Assembly (NCBI RefSeq): GCF_900105255.1
Contig: NZ_LT629763.1
Span: 868,001 to 932,000 of the forward strand
DNA from: Halopseudomonas sabulinigri
Lineage (GTDB): Bacteria; Pseudomonadota; Gammaproteobacteria; Pseudomonadales; Pseudomonadaceae
DNA length: 64,000 nucleotides
Direction of reading: 5' to 3'
In this document: positions 33,479 to 41,824 of the stretch, one piece after another
Layout of the letters: each line of letters begins with the position of its first letter
Position numbering within the stretch: the stretch's first letter is position 1
Notes under the pieces: model-generated
What the model was told of the DNA's origin: nothing
The model's input: only the letters and a program-made list of their open reading frames with translations
Databases searched by the model: none
Made by a program: the position numbers and the translations under genes

Positions 33479-34678
33479 ATGAAAAAAGGGATCATCTCGA
33501 TAGCACTGCTACTGGTGCTGGCCTGCGGCATTTTTTGGGCAACCGCCGACCAGGATATGCGCCGGCTGGCCTTGAACCTGCCGACCGATACCAACGTACT
33601 GTTCTGGTCCAGCGAGCAGCGCGATGCCGGCTTCCGCGCCATGGACCGCCTACCGATTCTAAGCCAGTCCCGCGTGATTGCGGCCGGCAATAGTGTTTAC
33701 CCGCTGCCCGCAGGCGCGCCGCTGGATATTGGCGTAGACGTGGATGCCTTTATGCACGAGCAGCACGCGGCGGCCTTGGTGATTGTGCACAACGGCAAGG
33801 TGCGGCTTGAGCAATACGGATTGGACTTTGGCCCCGAGGGCCGCTGGACCAGTTTCTCGGTGGCCAAGTCCTTTACCTCCACCCTGGTCGGTGCCGCCAT
33901 TCAGGATGGTTACATCAACAGCATCGACGACATGGTCTCGGACTACATCCCCGACCTGAAGGGTTCGGCCTACGATAACGTCACCATCAAGCAACTGCTG
34001 ACCATGACCTCCGGCGTGGCCTGGAACGAGGACTACGCAGACCCGCAGTCAGACGTAGCGCGCTTTAACTCACACCAAGCCGAGCCCGGCGTGGATGTGA
34101 CCGTAAGCTATATGCGCCAATTGAAAGCCGAGGCAGAACCCGGCACCAAGTGGGTATATAAAACCGGCGAAACCAATCTGATTGGTGTGCTGGCCAGTTC
34201 CGCCGCCAACAAACCACTGGCGGACTACCTCTCGGAAAAGGTCTGGAAACCCTTTGGCATGCAGCAAGACGCCACCTGGCTGTTGGGCTCGACCGGACAC
34301 GAGATCAGTGGTTGCTGTGTGCAGGCTGCCACCCGCGACTTCGCCCGCTTTGGCCTGTTCATGCTGGGCGGCGGTGTGGCTGGCGGCGATCAGGTGCTGC
34401 CCGAGGGCTGGATCGCCGAAGCCACCACCAGGCAGGCCGACATAGGCGCGCCCGGCCGCGGCTACGGCTATCAGTGGTGGACGCTGGATGATGGCGCCTA
34501 CATCGCCCAGGGGATTTTCGGCCAGGGCATCTTTATCGACCCCAACCGCCAGCTGGTGATCGCCTCCAACGGCAACTGGCCGCAGGCCACCGACGCCCAG
34601 GGTGGCGATCAGAGTAAACAGCGCCTGGCCTTTTACCGACAGGTACAACAGGCTATAGATAACGAGAACCAGCCCTGA
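33479..34678 (+). CDS. Serine hydrolase of the beta-lactamase/transpeptidase-like superfamily
   Basis: A 399-residue exported or membrane-anchored protein (hydrophobic N-terminus, about 4-22). It has the SxxK motif SVAK (Ser127/Lys130) with the GRWTSFSVAKSFTSTLVG surroundings of class C-like serine hydrolases, and a Tyr motif in KWVYKTGETN (Tyr227). The late YGYQWWTLD and GIFGQGIFIDPN stretches match the 6-aminohexanoate-dimer hydrolase/esterase branch rather than true AmpC. Substrates could be esters, amides or peptides; resistance activity is not implied. Confidence 0.85.
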   Translation: MKKGIISIALLLVLACGIFWATADQDMRRLALNLPTDTNVLFWSSEQRDAGFRAMDRLPILSQSRVIAAGNSVYPLPAGAPLDIGVDVDAFMHEQHAAALVIVHNGKVRLEQYGLDFGPEGRWTSFSVAKSFTSTLVGAAIQDGYINSIDDMVSDYIPDLKGSAYDNVTIKQLLTMTSGVAWNEDYADPQSDVARFNSHQAEPGVDVTVSYMRQLKAEAEPGTKWVYKTGETNLIGVLASSAANKPLADYLSEKVWKPFGMQQDATWLLGSTGHEISGCCVQAATRDFARFGLFMLGGGVAGGDQVLPEGWIAEATTRQADIGAPGRGYGYQWWTLDDGAYIAQGIFGQGIFIDPNRQLVIASNGNWPQATDAQGGDQSKQRLAFYRQVQQAIDNENQP

Positions 34679-34706
34679 ACCTCACCCAGCCCGGACGGTT
34701 AAGACC

Positions 34707-35261
34707 ATGAAAGCATTGTTAGCGGGTGCCCTACTGCTCCTCGCGGTCGGCAGCGCGCAACACAGCCAGGCGCGGTCAATGGCGCAGGAAGTGCGCCTGC
34801 CGCACGTGCAGGGCTGGCAGATCACCGCCACGCGGAAGATCAGGTCAGTCACTTGCTCGGCACAACAATCTGCAACCGACGGGCAGCAACTGTACCTGTC
34901 AGTCAGGGCCCTGCCAGACGATGCGTTCGCCTGGAACCTGCAGTTTACCTCTCGCGATCGCACCGTGACGGCTGGCGTGCAGCAGGCGGCGGCGAGCCTG
35001 CTGGTGAATGGCGTGCCAGCCTCCACAGGCAGCGTAGTTGCCATTGGCGATAGCACCAGGCGCTATGTTCGCTTTGAGTTTGCGCCGTTAGCGGGCAACG
35101 TTGCGGCGATAAAACCGGCGTCTGCCGTCGAGCTTACGGCGCCAGGTCTGGCCCCATTGGGCATTACAGCGTTGGCGCCGTTGATCACGGCGCTGGAGCA
35201 ATGCCAGCGGGACAGCCTGAATTCCGGCTTCTGGAACAACGCGACCACGCGGTGCAATTAA
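34707..35261 (+). CDS. Hypothetical secreted protein
   Basis: A 184-residue precursor with a signal peptide (about 1-23, ending AQHSQA) and a beta-rich mature part with two cysteines near its ends (SVTCSAQQ, TTRCN). No domain recognised. It starts 28 bases after the serine hydrolase and is probably co-transcribed with it. Probably periplasmic. Confidence 0.66.
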   Translation: MKALLAGALLLLAVGSAQHSQARSMAQEVRLPHVQGWQITATRKIRSVTCSAQQSATDGQQLYLSVRALPDDAFAWNLQFTSRDRTVTAGVQQAAASLLVNGVPASTGSVVAIGDSTRRYVRFEFAPLAGNVAAIKPASAVELTAPGLAPLGITALAPLITALEQCQRDSLNSGFWNNATTRCN

Positions 35262-35515
35262 GCCGCGTTGTTGCGGGCTTTGCGGTAGCGACATGGCGTT
35301 GATCTGCCTGCGATCAGCTGGCCTACAGGCTACGGCTGTGCGCTACGGGGGACCGCGAGCGCCATTGGTAACCAGCGCTCTGCGGCGAACCCGGCAATGT
35401 CTGCCCAGCCAGTCGTCATGCCGACTGAACCCAGGGCGACTTTGGTGATCACTGTTCAAGCAGCCTGAAACTTCGCATGGCATTTCGCCGGCTGCACCAG
35501 CAACCGGAGGTACCC

Positions 35516-36004
35516 ATGCATCTCAAAGGCTCATGCCACTGTGGCCGCGTTCACTTCTCACTGGAGTCCGCGCAGCCCTACCCGTTCAACCTGTGCTACT
35601 GCTCCATTTGCCGCAAGACGGCGGGCGGTGGTGGCTACGCGATCAACCTCGGTGGCGATTACCGGACGCTCAAGGTAGAGGGCATGGAGCATGTGAAGGT
35701 CTATCAAGCCACGATCACCGACGCGGATACCGGCGAGCAGCGATTAAGCTCGGGGCAACGACACTTTTGTGTGGAGTGCGGCAGCGCGCTCTGGCTTTGG
35801 GACCCGAACTGGCCAGAGCTGGTGCACCCGCTGGCCTCGGCCATTGATACACCCCTGCCGGTGCCGCCGGAGCGTACGCATTTGATGCTTGGCTCAAAAG
35901 CGCCCTGGGTTAAAGTACAGGCCGCTCCGAATGACAAGTTGTTTGAGGTATACCCCGACGAATCCCTGGCCGAATGGCACCAGCGGCTGGGGTTAAGCAG
36001 CTAG
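35516..36004 (+). CDS. GFA-domain (glutathione-dependent formaldehyde-activating-like) zinc protein, copy 1
   Basis: A 162-residue protein of the GFA family. The zinc ligands are in order: CHC (Cys7, Cys9), CYCSIC (Cys27, Cys29, Cys32) and FCVECG (two further cysteines near residue 86). Family members bind one structural zinc and sometimes a second one; formaldehyde activity was shown for Gfa but is not general. A CCGGAGG site sets the start at 35516. A second GFA gene lies at 41825. Function open. Confidence 0.85.
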   Translation: MHLKGSCHCGRVHFSLESAQPYPFNLCYCSICRKTAGGGGYAINLGGDYRTLKVEGMEHVKVYQATITDADTGEQRLSSGQRHFCVECGSALWLWDPNWPELVHPLASAIDTPLPVPPERTHLMLGSKAPWVKVQAAPNDKLFEVYPDESLAEWHQRLGLSS

Positions 36005-36077
36005 GGCGCACTGCCATGCGGATTCATCGCGTCTCTGTTTTTGGCGCACCATACATGCCTTTCAAAACCGCGCAACC

Positions 36078-36866
36078 ATGCCAAGACTGACGCTATACCT
36101 GCTGTTCTTCCTCGCCCTGCCACTGCACGCCGCCGAGCGGGAACGTGCCGACTGGGCAGCCGAATTCGCCGCGCAGGATGCCGTCGGCACCATAATCGTG
36201 GTGGATGAACGCATACCAGGCAAAGCCACCTGGGTGCATAACCCCGAGCGCGCAGCGCAGCGCTTCTCCCCCGCCTCAACGTTCAAGATTCCGCATACGC
36301 TGATGGCCCTGGATGCGGGCGCGGTGAAGGACGAGTTTCAGGTCTTCCCCTGGCATGGCACCCAGCACAGCTACGCTGGCCACAATCAGGATCAGACCCT
36401 GCGCTCGGCCATGCGCCATTCTACTGTGTGGGTGTATCGCGGCTTTGCCAGCGCTATCGGCGAGCCCAAGGCCCGCGCCTATCTCCAGCAGCTGAACTAC
36501 GGCAATGCCGACCCTTCGGTGGACGCCGGCGATTACTGGATTGATGGCAAGCTGGCAATCTCTGCCGAAGAGCAAATTGCTTTTTTGCAGCAGCTGTACC
36601 GTAATCAGCTGCCGTTCAAGATAGCGCACCAACGGCTGACCAAAGATCTGATGATTGTGCAGGCCGAGCGTAACTGGATCCTGCGTGCCAAAACCGGCTG
36701 GGAGGGTCGCTATGGCTGGTGGGTCGGCTGGGTGGAATGGCCCGAGGGGCCTGTGTTTTTTGCGCTTAATATCGACACGCCAAACCGGCTGGAAGACCTG
36801 CACAAGCGTGAAGACATCACCCGTGCACTGCTGCGCTCAATCAATGCGCTGCCTGCTGCACACTGA
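36078..36866 (+). CDS. Class D beta-lactamase (OXA-like)
   Basis: A 262-residue precursor with a signal peptide (about 1-19, ending LHAA). All class D motifs are present: STFK with nucleophile Ser67 and carboxylated-type Lys70, the SxV motif as Ser115-Thr-Val117, YGN at 141-143 and KTG at 205-207, followed by the typical YGWWVGW. The enzyme would hydrolyse beta-lactams in the periplasm. It does not look mobile: composition is chromosomal and no IS or cassette end is adjacent, so it is probably an intrinsic species-level OXA. Spectrum cannot be read from sequence. Confidence 0.9.
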   Translation: MPRLTLYLLFFLALPLHAAERERADWAAEFAAQDAVGTIIVVDERIPGKATWVHNPERAAQRFSPASTFKIPHTLMALDAGAVKDEFQVFPWHGTQHSYAGHNQDQTLRSAMRHSTVWVYRGFASAIGEPKARAYLQQLNYGNADPSVDAGDYWIDGKLAISAEEQIAFLQQLYRNQLPFKIAHQRLTKDLMIVQAERNWILRAKTGWEGRYGWWVGWVEWPEGPVFFALNIDTPNRLEDLHKREDITRALLRSINALPAAH

Positions 36867-36945
36867 CTACTCTGCGAGCTTTATTTGGCTGCCAAGATCT
36901 CACTAAAAACACCTACAAACAAAGTGTTAGGCGAGGATTCATAGA

Positions 36946-37305
36946 ATGAACGTGAGCGAGTTCTCCGTGCGATCCGGGCTCTCGGCGCACACTCTGCGCT
37001 ACTACGAAAAGATCGGCGTGCTACCGCGTATTCAGCGCAATAGCAGCGGGCACCGCGCCTTCACAGCCAGGGACCTGGAGTGGATCAACTTTGTCACTCG
37101 GCTGAAAGAAACCGGCATGCCGCTGGAAGGCATACTCAAGTATGCCGCGCTCAGGCTTGAGGGCGATGGCACCCTGGCCGAGCGTCAACGCATGTTGGCG
37201 ACCCACCGCGATGCACTGAAGCTCAAAATCGAGCGGGAGCAACTGCATCTGCAAGCGTTGGACGCCAAGATCCGCCACTACCAGGCGCTTGTCGGTAGCG
37301 CTTGA
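36946..37305 (+). CDS. MerR family transcriptional regulator
   Basis: A 119-residue regulator with the N-terminal winged-helix of MerR (FSVRSGLSAHTLRYYEKIGVL then GHRAFTARDLEWINFVTRLKETGMPL) and a dimerising coiled coil at the end. The short C-terminus has no metal-binding cysteines, so an organic or redox inducer is more likely than a metal. It is followed at once by a dyad and promoter-like site and by a carboxymuconolactone decarboxylase gene in the same direction, which is its probable target. Confidence 0.88.
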   Translation: MNVSEFSVRSGLSAHTLRYYEKIGVLPRIQRNSSGHRAFTARDLEWINFVTRLKETGMPLEGILKYAALRLEGDGTLAERQRMLATHRDALKLKIEREQLHLQALDAKIRHYQALVGSA

Positions 37306-37332
37306 CTTAGAGCTTACTCAAAGCGGCATCGT
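37303..37332 (+). promoter_or_regulatory. Candidate MerR-controlled promoter and operator
   Basis: The dyad CTTAGAG-CTTA-CTCAAAG (37306-37323, 6 of 7 pairs) lies between a -35-like TTGACT (37303-37308) and a weak -10-like CATCGT (37327-37332), with an 18-bp spacer. Operators inside an overlong spacer are the hallmark of MerR regulation. The -35 box overlaps the merR stop. Confidence 0.55.
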
Positions 37333-37363
37333 GACTGATCACCTAGCGTATGGGAGCAGTAGC

Positions 37364-37744
37364 ATGAGCACGAGCAGATACCAGACAGGTTTGCAGAACC
37401 TGACAGCAATAGACGGCGAAGCCGGCCACAGCGTCATTGATAGCCTGAAAGACGTTTGCCCTGATCTGGCCAGGTACATCATTGAGTTTCCCTTCGGCGA
37501 CATCTACGCCAGGCCGGGCCTGGACCTCAAATCACGTGAAATCGCCACAGTCGCGGCGCTGACCGCGCTGGGGCACTGCGCGCCACAGCTGAAAGTACAT
37601 GTGAACGCGGCCTTGAACATTGGCTGCACGCCGGATGAGATCAAGGAAACCGTGCTGCAGATGGCGGTATACGCCGGCTTTCCGGCAGCATTGAACGCTA
37701 TGTTTGTGGTGAAGGAGGTGCTGGCAGAGCGTGCTTTGCTATGA
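37364..37744 (+). CDS. Carboxymuconolactone decarboxylase (CMD) family protein
   Basis: A 126-residue all-helical protein with the CMD core LDLKSREIATVAALTALGHCAPQLKVHVNAALNIGCTPDEIKETVLQ described here by its two key parts, REIATVAAL and HCAPQLKVH. The AhpD CxxC pair is absent, so peroxidase-type activity is unlikely; it is nearer to the gamma-carboxymuconolactone decarboxylase/unknown branch. GGGAG precedes the ATG at 37364. The MerR gene and operator immediately upstream suggest inducible expression. Confidence 0.84.
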   Translation: MSTSRYQTGLQNLTAIDGEAGHSVIDSLKDVCPDLARYIIEFPFGDIYARPGLDLKSREIATVAALTALGHCAPQLKVHVNAALNIGCTPDEIKETVLQMAVYAGFPAALNAMFVVKEVLAERALL

Positions 37745-37828
37745 CCTCCGCCAGCAGCGCAATGCTGTGCACTTGAGCGTAAGCGGTCGAGCTACATCTG
37801 GATCATCAGAGGTAACCGCACCGCCGCC

Positions 37829-37848
37829 GGCCGGGAGCAAGCTCGGCC
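37829..37848. terminator. Bulged stem-loop between convergent CMD and rarD genes
   Basis: GGCCGGGAGC and GCTCGGCC pair around AA with a 2-nt bulge. No U-tract. Weak evidence. Confidence 0.3.
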
Positions 37849-37890
37849 AGCCCGAGCACCAGCGCATGGACTTTACGCCACGAGAGCCGT

Positions 37891-38802
37891 TCAATCTTCG
37901 GCTGCTAGGCGCCGGTTTGCACGCTGCATACCTTGCCAGGCAGACCAGGAATACAGCAGCAACGCCAGCCAGATCAGTACGAAGCTGGCCAGTTGCGGCG
38001 CGCTGATGCTCTCCTTGAAAACGAATACGGCGATCAGGAACTGAATGCTGGGGTTGATGTACATGAGAAAGCCCAGCGTCGCCAGGCGTAAACGCCGCGC
38101 CGCGCCGGCGAACGCCAGTAGCGGAATCGCGGTAACCACACCGCTGGCTACCAGCAGCACTGGCGTTCGCGCATCCTGAGTGAAGTGAGACAGCTGCATT
38201 TGCGACAGCGCGCCCAGCGCCAGCAAGGCCAGCGGCAACAGCAGCAAGGTCTCGACAAACAGGCCAGACAAGCCGTCCAGCAGTACTTGTTTGCGCAGCA
38301 AACCATAGGTGCCAAAGCTCAGGGCCAATACGAGCGCGATCCAGGGAAGACTGCCCAGCAACACCAGCTGCACCAGTATGCCGGCCACGGCCAGCGCAAT
38401 GGCGATGCCCTGCAGGCGCGCGAGGCGCTCGCGCAGAATCAGCATACCCAGCGCGACGTTGACCAACGGCGTGAGAAAGTAACCCAGGCTCGCTTGCAGC
38501 ACGTGGTGGGTTTCTATCGAGTAAATGTAGACGCCCCAGTTCAACCCGATCAACACCGCACAGCCCAGCACCCGCCCCAGGCGCGCCGGTTGCTTGAGGG
38601 CCGCCATTACCGGCGCCCAGCGGCGCAACACACTGACCAGCAGGGTAAGGAAAACACAGGACCAGATAATCCGGTGCACCAGAATTTCAAAGGCTGGTAC
38701 GCCGTCGAACAAGGCAAAGAACAGCGGAAAGCAGCCCCACATGAGGTAGGCGCTAATACCAAAGGCGATGCCCTGGCTGCTTTCATTCAGTTTGATGGCC
38801 AT
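37891..38802 (-). CDS. rarD: RarD/EamA family permease
   Basis: A 303-residue inner-membrane protein with ten hydrophobic segments in two EamA repeats. RarD signatures are visible: GIAFGISAYLMWGCFPLFF at the start, VHRIIWS after TM2 and LNWGVYIYSIETHHVLQASLGYFLTPLVNV in the middle, quoted as LNWGVYIYSI and SLGYFLTPL. The family is named for chloramphenicol sensitivity in early annotations, but its substrate is unknown. It is monocistronic, divergent from panB with 412 bases between them. Confidence 0.87.
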   Translation of the reverse strand: MAIKLNESSQGIAFGISAYLMWGCFPLFFALFDGVPAFEILVHRIIWSCVFLTLLVSVLRRWAPVMAALKQPARLGRVLGCAVLIGLNWGVYIYSIETHHVLQASLGYFLTPLVNVALGMLILRERLARLQGIAIALAVAGILVQLVLLGSLPWIALVLALSFGTYGLLRKQVLLDGLSGLFVETLLLLPLALLALGALSQMQLSHFTQDARTPVLLVASGVVTAIPLLAFAGAARRLRLATLGFLMYINPSIQFLIAVFVFKESISAPQLASFVLIWLALLLYSWSAWQGMQRANRRLAAED

Positions 38803-39214
38803 CAGGTGCTCGGTTCAGGGTGGGTGTCGACAACGCAGGCGATTCTACCGCTCCAGGCGTGGCGGCCAAATGAATATCACCGCGCGGATACGCTAGCGCG
38901 GTTTTGCGCTCGCAAGGGCCAGTGCGCCGCTCGCTGTCGACAGCATAGCCAACAGGCGACCCGCCGAAGACAGTAAGCAGCATCTAGCGTTTCATTGGCC
39001 GGCACGTCTGCCGGAAGCTCGGTCAGTGCCGCGGGCAACATTCCTGCTTATCCTCACTCTGCAGCTGCATAACCACAAACAATGATGCTTGAGCACGCCT
39101 GCGTTTACTGGTATTTCAACAGCTCGACGCGGCCTGCTGCTCTGCCCGCAGCCTGTTTTGCGCAGGGGCGGCAACGTGATCCCGCGTCGTTTCCAGCTAA
39201 TTGGGAGACATCAC
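38803..39214. other. Intergenic region between rarD and panB
   Basis: Holds the divergent promoters of both genes; no clear -10/-35 pair, operator or small gene was recognised. The open frames here overlap panB only as upstream extensions. Confidence 0.45.
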
Positions 39215-40000
39215 ATGACACTGCACGCAGCTGATTTTATTGCTCGCAAGGGCAACAAGCCGATCACCATGCTGACTGCCTACACCTGCCCGGTTGCCCG
39301 CGGCATCGAGGCGGCTGGCGTTCCGGTGATTCTGGTGGGCGACACCGTGGGTATGGTGGAGATGGGGTTTGCAAGCACCCGTGATGTGACCCTGGAGCAT
39401 ATGGAGTACCACATCGGCGCCGTGCGCCGTGGTGCCCCCGACACACACATCATTGGCGATTTGCCCTACCTGACCGATACCGATCCGCAAACCGCGCTGG
39501 CCAGCGCGCAGCGCCTGATTGCCGCCGGTGCCAACAGCATCAAGCTGGAAGGCCCCAAGGCCGAGGTTATCCGCCATCTGGTGGATAACGGCATCGCGGT
39601 GGTTGGCCATACCGGGCTGACGCCACAAACCGCCACCTCGTTCAAGAAGGTCGGCAACACCGATGCCGAGGCGCAGCGCATTGTGCAAGAGGCAAAGTTG
39701 ATCGAGGCATCCGGCGCCTTCATGGTGGTACTGGAGCACATCCCCTATACCCTCGCCGGGCAGATCACTCAGGCCTTGGGTATTCCCACCATCGGCATTG
39801 GCGCGGGCCCGGAGTGTGACGGCCAGGTACTGGTGATCAACGATGCACTGGGACTGGGCGACTACTGGCCACCGTTCTCCAAGCAGTACGCCCACGTCAG
39901 CGATACCATCGTCAAGGTGGCGCGCGACTTTACCGCCGAGGTAGAGACGCTGGAATTTCCGAATAACATCATTCAGTTCACCGGCACCGGCAAACGCTGA
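39215..40000 (+). CDS. panB: 3-methyl-2-oxobutanoate hydroxymethyltransferase (ketopantoate hydroxymethyltransferase), stand-alone
   Basis: A 261-residue TIM-barrel enzyme that transfers a one-carbon unit from methylene-THF to 2-oxoisovalerate in pantothenate synthesis. Metal-binding residues are in place (Asp43 in VGDTVGM, Asp82 in GDLPY, Glu112 in IKLEGP) and the general base Glu174 lies in VVLEHIP. The late GIGAGPECDGQVLVINDALG is a strong PanB signature. The start at 39215 has GGGAG upstream. No panC or panD is adjacent, unlike the usual operon, so this may be a second or unlinked copy. Confidence 0.9.
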   Translation: MTLHAADFIARKGNKPITMLTAYTCPVARGIEAAGVPVILVGDTVGMVEMGFASTRDVTLEHMEYHIGAVRRGAPDTHIIGDLPYLTDTDPQTALASAQRLIAAGANSIKLEGPKAEVIRHLVDNGIAVVGHTGLTPQTATSFKKVGNTDAEAQRIVQEAKLIEASGAFMVVLEHIPYTLAGQITQALGIPTIGIGAGPECDGQVLVINDALGLGDYWPPFSKQYAHVSDTIVKVARDFTAEVETLEFPNNIIQFTGTGKR

Positions 40001-40110
40001 GACCGGCTCCCATGTGGGCGGGGCGCTGCCAGCCGCGCAGCAGCGCTGGCCCGCTCTGTTCCCTTGCTCTGCCAGCAGCTATTCTGCAACAGGATCTGTT
40101 GTTCACCGCC

Positions 40111-40137
40111 CTGGTGTGCAGCGCGGCTGCACGCCAG
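40111..40137. terminator. Stem-loop after panB
   Basis: CTGG-T-GTGCAGC and GCTGCAC-G-CCAG pair over 12 positions with one G-T pair around GCG. Terminator-like position upstream of the lipoprotein gene, but no U-tract. Confidence 0.45.
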
Positions 40138-40159
40138 GATCATTACGCAAGGAGCATTC

Positions 40160-40681
40160 ATGTCGCGAACCCTTATCATTCTCTTGCTGCTGTGCAGCCT
40201 CGCCGGTTGCCGCGACGAGACAGGCCAGATCAGCCTGCCAACCCTGGAGCTGAACTGGCATAGCGACAGCGCAGACGCGCGTCAGACCACCTGGAATACC
40301 ATGGTCGGGCGCTGGTATGGCGATCGCATGGATGAAGACGGCGAGCGCATACAATGGATTACCCAGCGCCACGCCGACGGCACCTACCAGGTAGACTTTC
40401 GCAGCACCACGGCAAGGGGGCGTATCGAGAACAGTACCGAGCTGGGCCAGTGGGGCATGGCCGGGCCAATCTACTTCGGCTTTTTTCGCGGCTGGCTGGA
40501 AGGCGACGTTTTTACGCCTTCCGACCCGCGCCAGGCTGACAACTACGACGCCTATAACGTTATCAGTCTGACCGACGACCACATGGTCTACGATAGCCTG
40601 ACCACCGGCACCCGCTACGAAGTCCGCCGCGTACCGGACGGTTTTTACATTCCGGATGCGGCTAGCGAGACCCGGCTGTAA
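40160..40681 (+). CDS. Hypothetical lipoprotein
   Basis: A 173-residue precursor with lipobox LAGC (Cys17). The mature domain starts with an acidic linker and has a lipocalin-like or DUF-type beta pattern (NTMVGRWYGDRMDEDGERIQW, GTYQVDFRST, YEVRRVPDGFYIP). No family could be named. The AAGGAG site sets the start at 40160; longer frames begin inside the preceding hairpin. Probably anchored in the outer membrane. Confidence 0.72.
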   Translation: MSRTLIILLLLCSLAGCRDETGQISLPTLELNWHSDSADARQTTWNTMVGRWYGDRMDEDGERIQWITQRHADGTYQVDFRSTTARGRIENSTELGQWGMAGPIYFGFFRGWLEGDVFTPSDPRQADNYDAYNVISLTDDHMVYDSLTTGTRYEVRRVPDGFYIPDAASETRL

Positions 40682-40759
40682 GCGGAGTTTTTGGCCTGGG
40701 GTTATTGACTACTCTCGCTCACTGCCAGCTAGGCTTCATCACTGAATCAAGGAAGAATC

Positions 40760-40999
40760 ATGTACCGCTATTTGCTTTCACTGGTCACTACCCTGCTTAT
40801 CTGGGCGGTGTTTGCACCCACCGGGGATAGCTTCGTTGCACTCGTCCTCATTGGCGCCATGGTCTTTCCGTTGGTCGAATGGCTGAACCGGCGTTACTTC
40901 CCACGGGGGCGGGTTTCCACAGAGCAGGAGCTGGAAATCGAAACCGGCGGCATGAGTATCGGCAGCGACGGTGGTGGCGATGGCGGCGGCGGTGACTAG
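40760..40999 (+). CDS. Small membrane protein with Gly/Asp-rich tail
   Basis: A 79-residue protein with two hydrophobic segments (about 4-22 and 27-43), a basic turn (NRRYFPRGR) and an unusual C-terminus of Gly and Asp (SDGGGDGGGGD). An AAGGAAG site precedes the ATG. No known family. The tail could be a flexible or metal-binding extension. Confidence that it is real comes from the ribosome-binding site, the membrane pattern and the lack of any overlapping better frame. Confidence 0.6.
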   Translation: MYRYLLSLVTTLLIWAVFAPTGDSFVALVLIGAMVFPLVEWLNRRYFPRGRVSTEQELEIETGGMSIGSDGGGDGGGGD

Positions 41000-41114
41000 C
41001 GTTGCTACTCGGTAACTGTACTGCTCGTCTGCTTGGCTACAGCGCTAGACTGGCTGCAAGCTCGTCGCTGACGCGCGAGCCGAACACGTGGGCGCACATA
41101 TCTAGGGAGCACGT

Positions 41115-41810
41115 ATGCAAACCATCGGCCTGCTCGGCGGCATGAGCTGGGAGTCGACCCAGAGTTACTACGCCGCCATCAATCAGGGCATCAAACAGCA
41201 GCTGGGCGGCCTGCACTCCGCCAGGCTGGTGCTCTACAGCGTGGACTTCGCCGAACTAGAGGCGCTGCAACAGCGCGGTGACTGGGCTGCCGCGGCGCAA
41301 ATATTGAGCCAGGCAGCGCAATCCCTGCAGGCGGCCGGCGCCGACTTTCTGGTGATTGCCACCAATACCATGCACAAGGTCGCGCCCGAAATACAGCAGC
41401 AGATCACTATTCCCCTGCTGCATATCGCTGATGCCACTGCCAGGGTGCTCAAGCAGCAAAACATCAACCGCGTTGGCCTGCTGGGCACGGCCTTTACCAT
41501 GGAGCAGGCCTTCTATCGCGAACGGCTGGAGGCACAAGGCATCGAGGTACTGGTGCCCGATGCGGCTGAACGCGCCGAAGTGCATCGCATCATTTATGAG
41601 GAGCTGTGCCTGGGCAACCTGGTGGAGGCCTCGCGCAGCGCTTATCTGCAGATTATTGCTGCGCTGGCCGAGCGTGGCGCGCAGGGCGTGATACTCGGCT
41701 GTACCGAAATAGGCCTGTTGGTGCAGCAGGCCGACAGCCACGTGCCCCTGTATGACACCACCGCCATCCACGCGGCAGCCACCGTCACTCAAGCGCTGGC
41801 CAGCCAATAG
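41115..41810 (+). CDS. Aspartate/glutamate racemase family protein, YgeA type
   Basis: A 231-residue cytosolic protein nearly collinear with E. coli YgeA ([34 protein letters not shown]-like [15 protein letters not shown]). In this branch the active-site pair is thought to be Thr (first half) and Cys (second half): both are here, as Thr83 in IATNTMHK and Cys196 in LGCTEIG, while the neighbouring residue that is Cys in E. coli is Ala82. It would interconvert D- and L- forms of one or more amino acids. No ribosome-binding site stronger than AGGGAG. Monocistronic or joined to the GFA gene 14 bases downstream. Confidence 0.85.
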   Translation: MQTIGLLGGMSWESTQSYYAAINQGIKQQLGGLHSARLVLYSVDFAELEALQQRGDWAAAAQILSQAAQSLQAAGADFLVIATNTMHKVAPEIQQQITIPLLHIADATARVLKQQNINRVGLLGTAFTMEQAFYRERLEAQGIEVLVPDAAERAEVHRIIYEELCLGNLVEASRSAYLQIIAALAERGAQGVILGCTEIGLLVQQADSHVPLYDTTAIHAAATVTQALASQ

Positions 41811-41824
41811 ACCAGGAAACCAGC

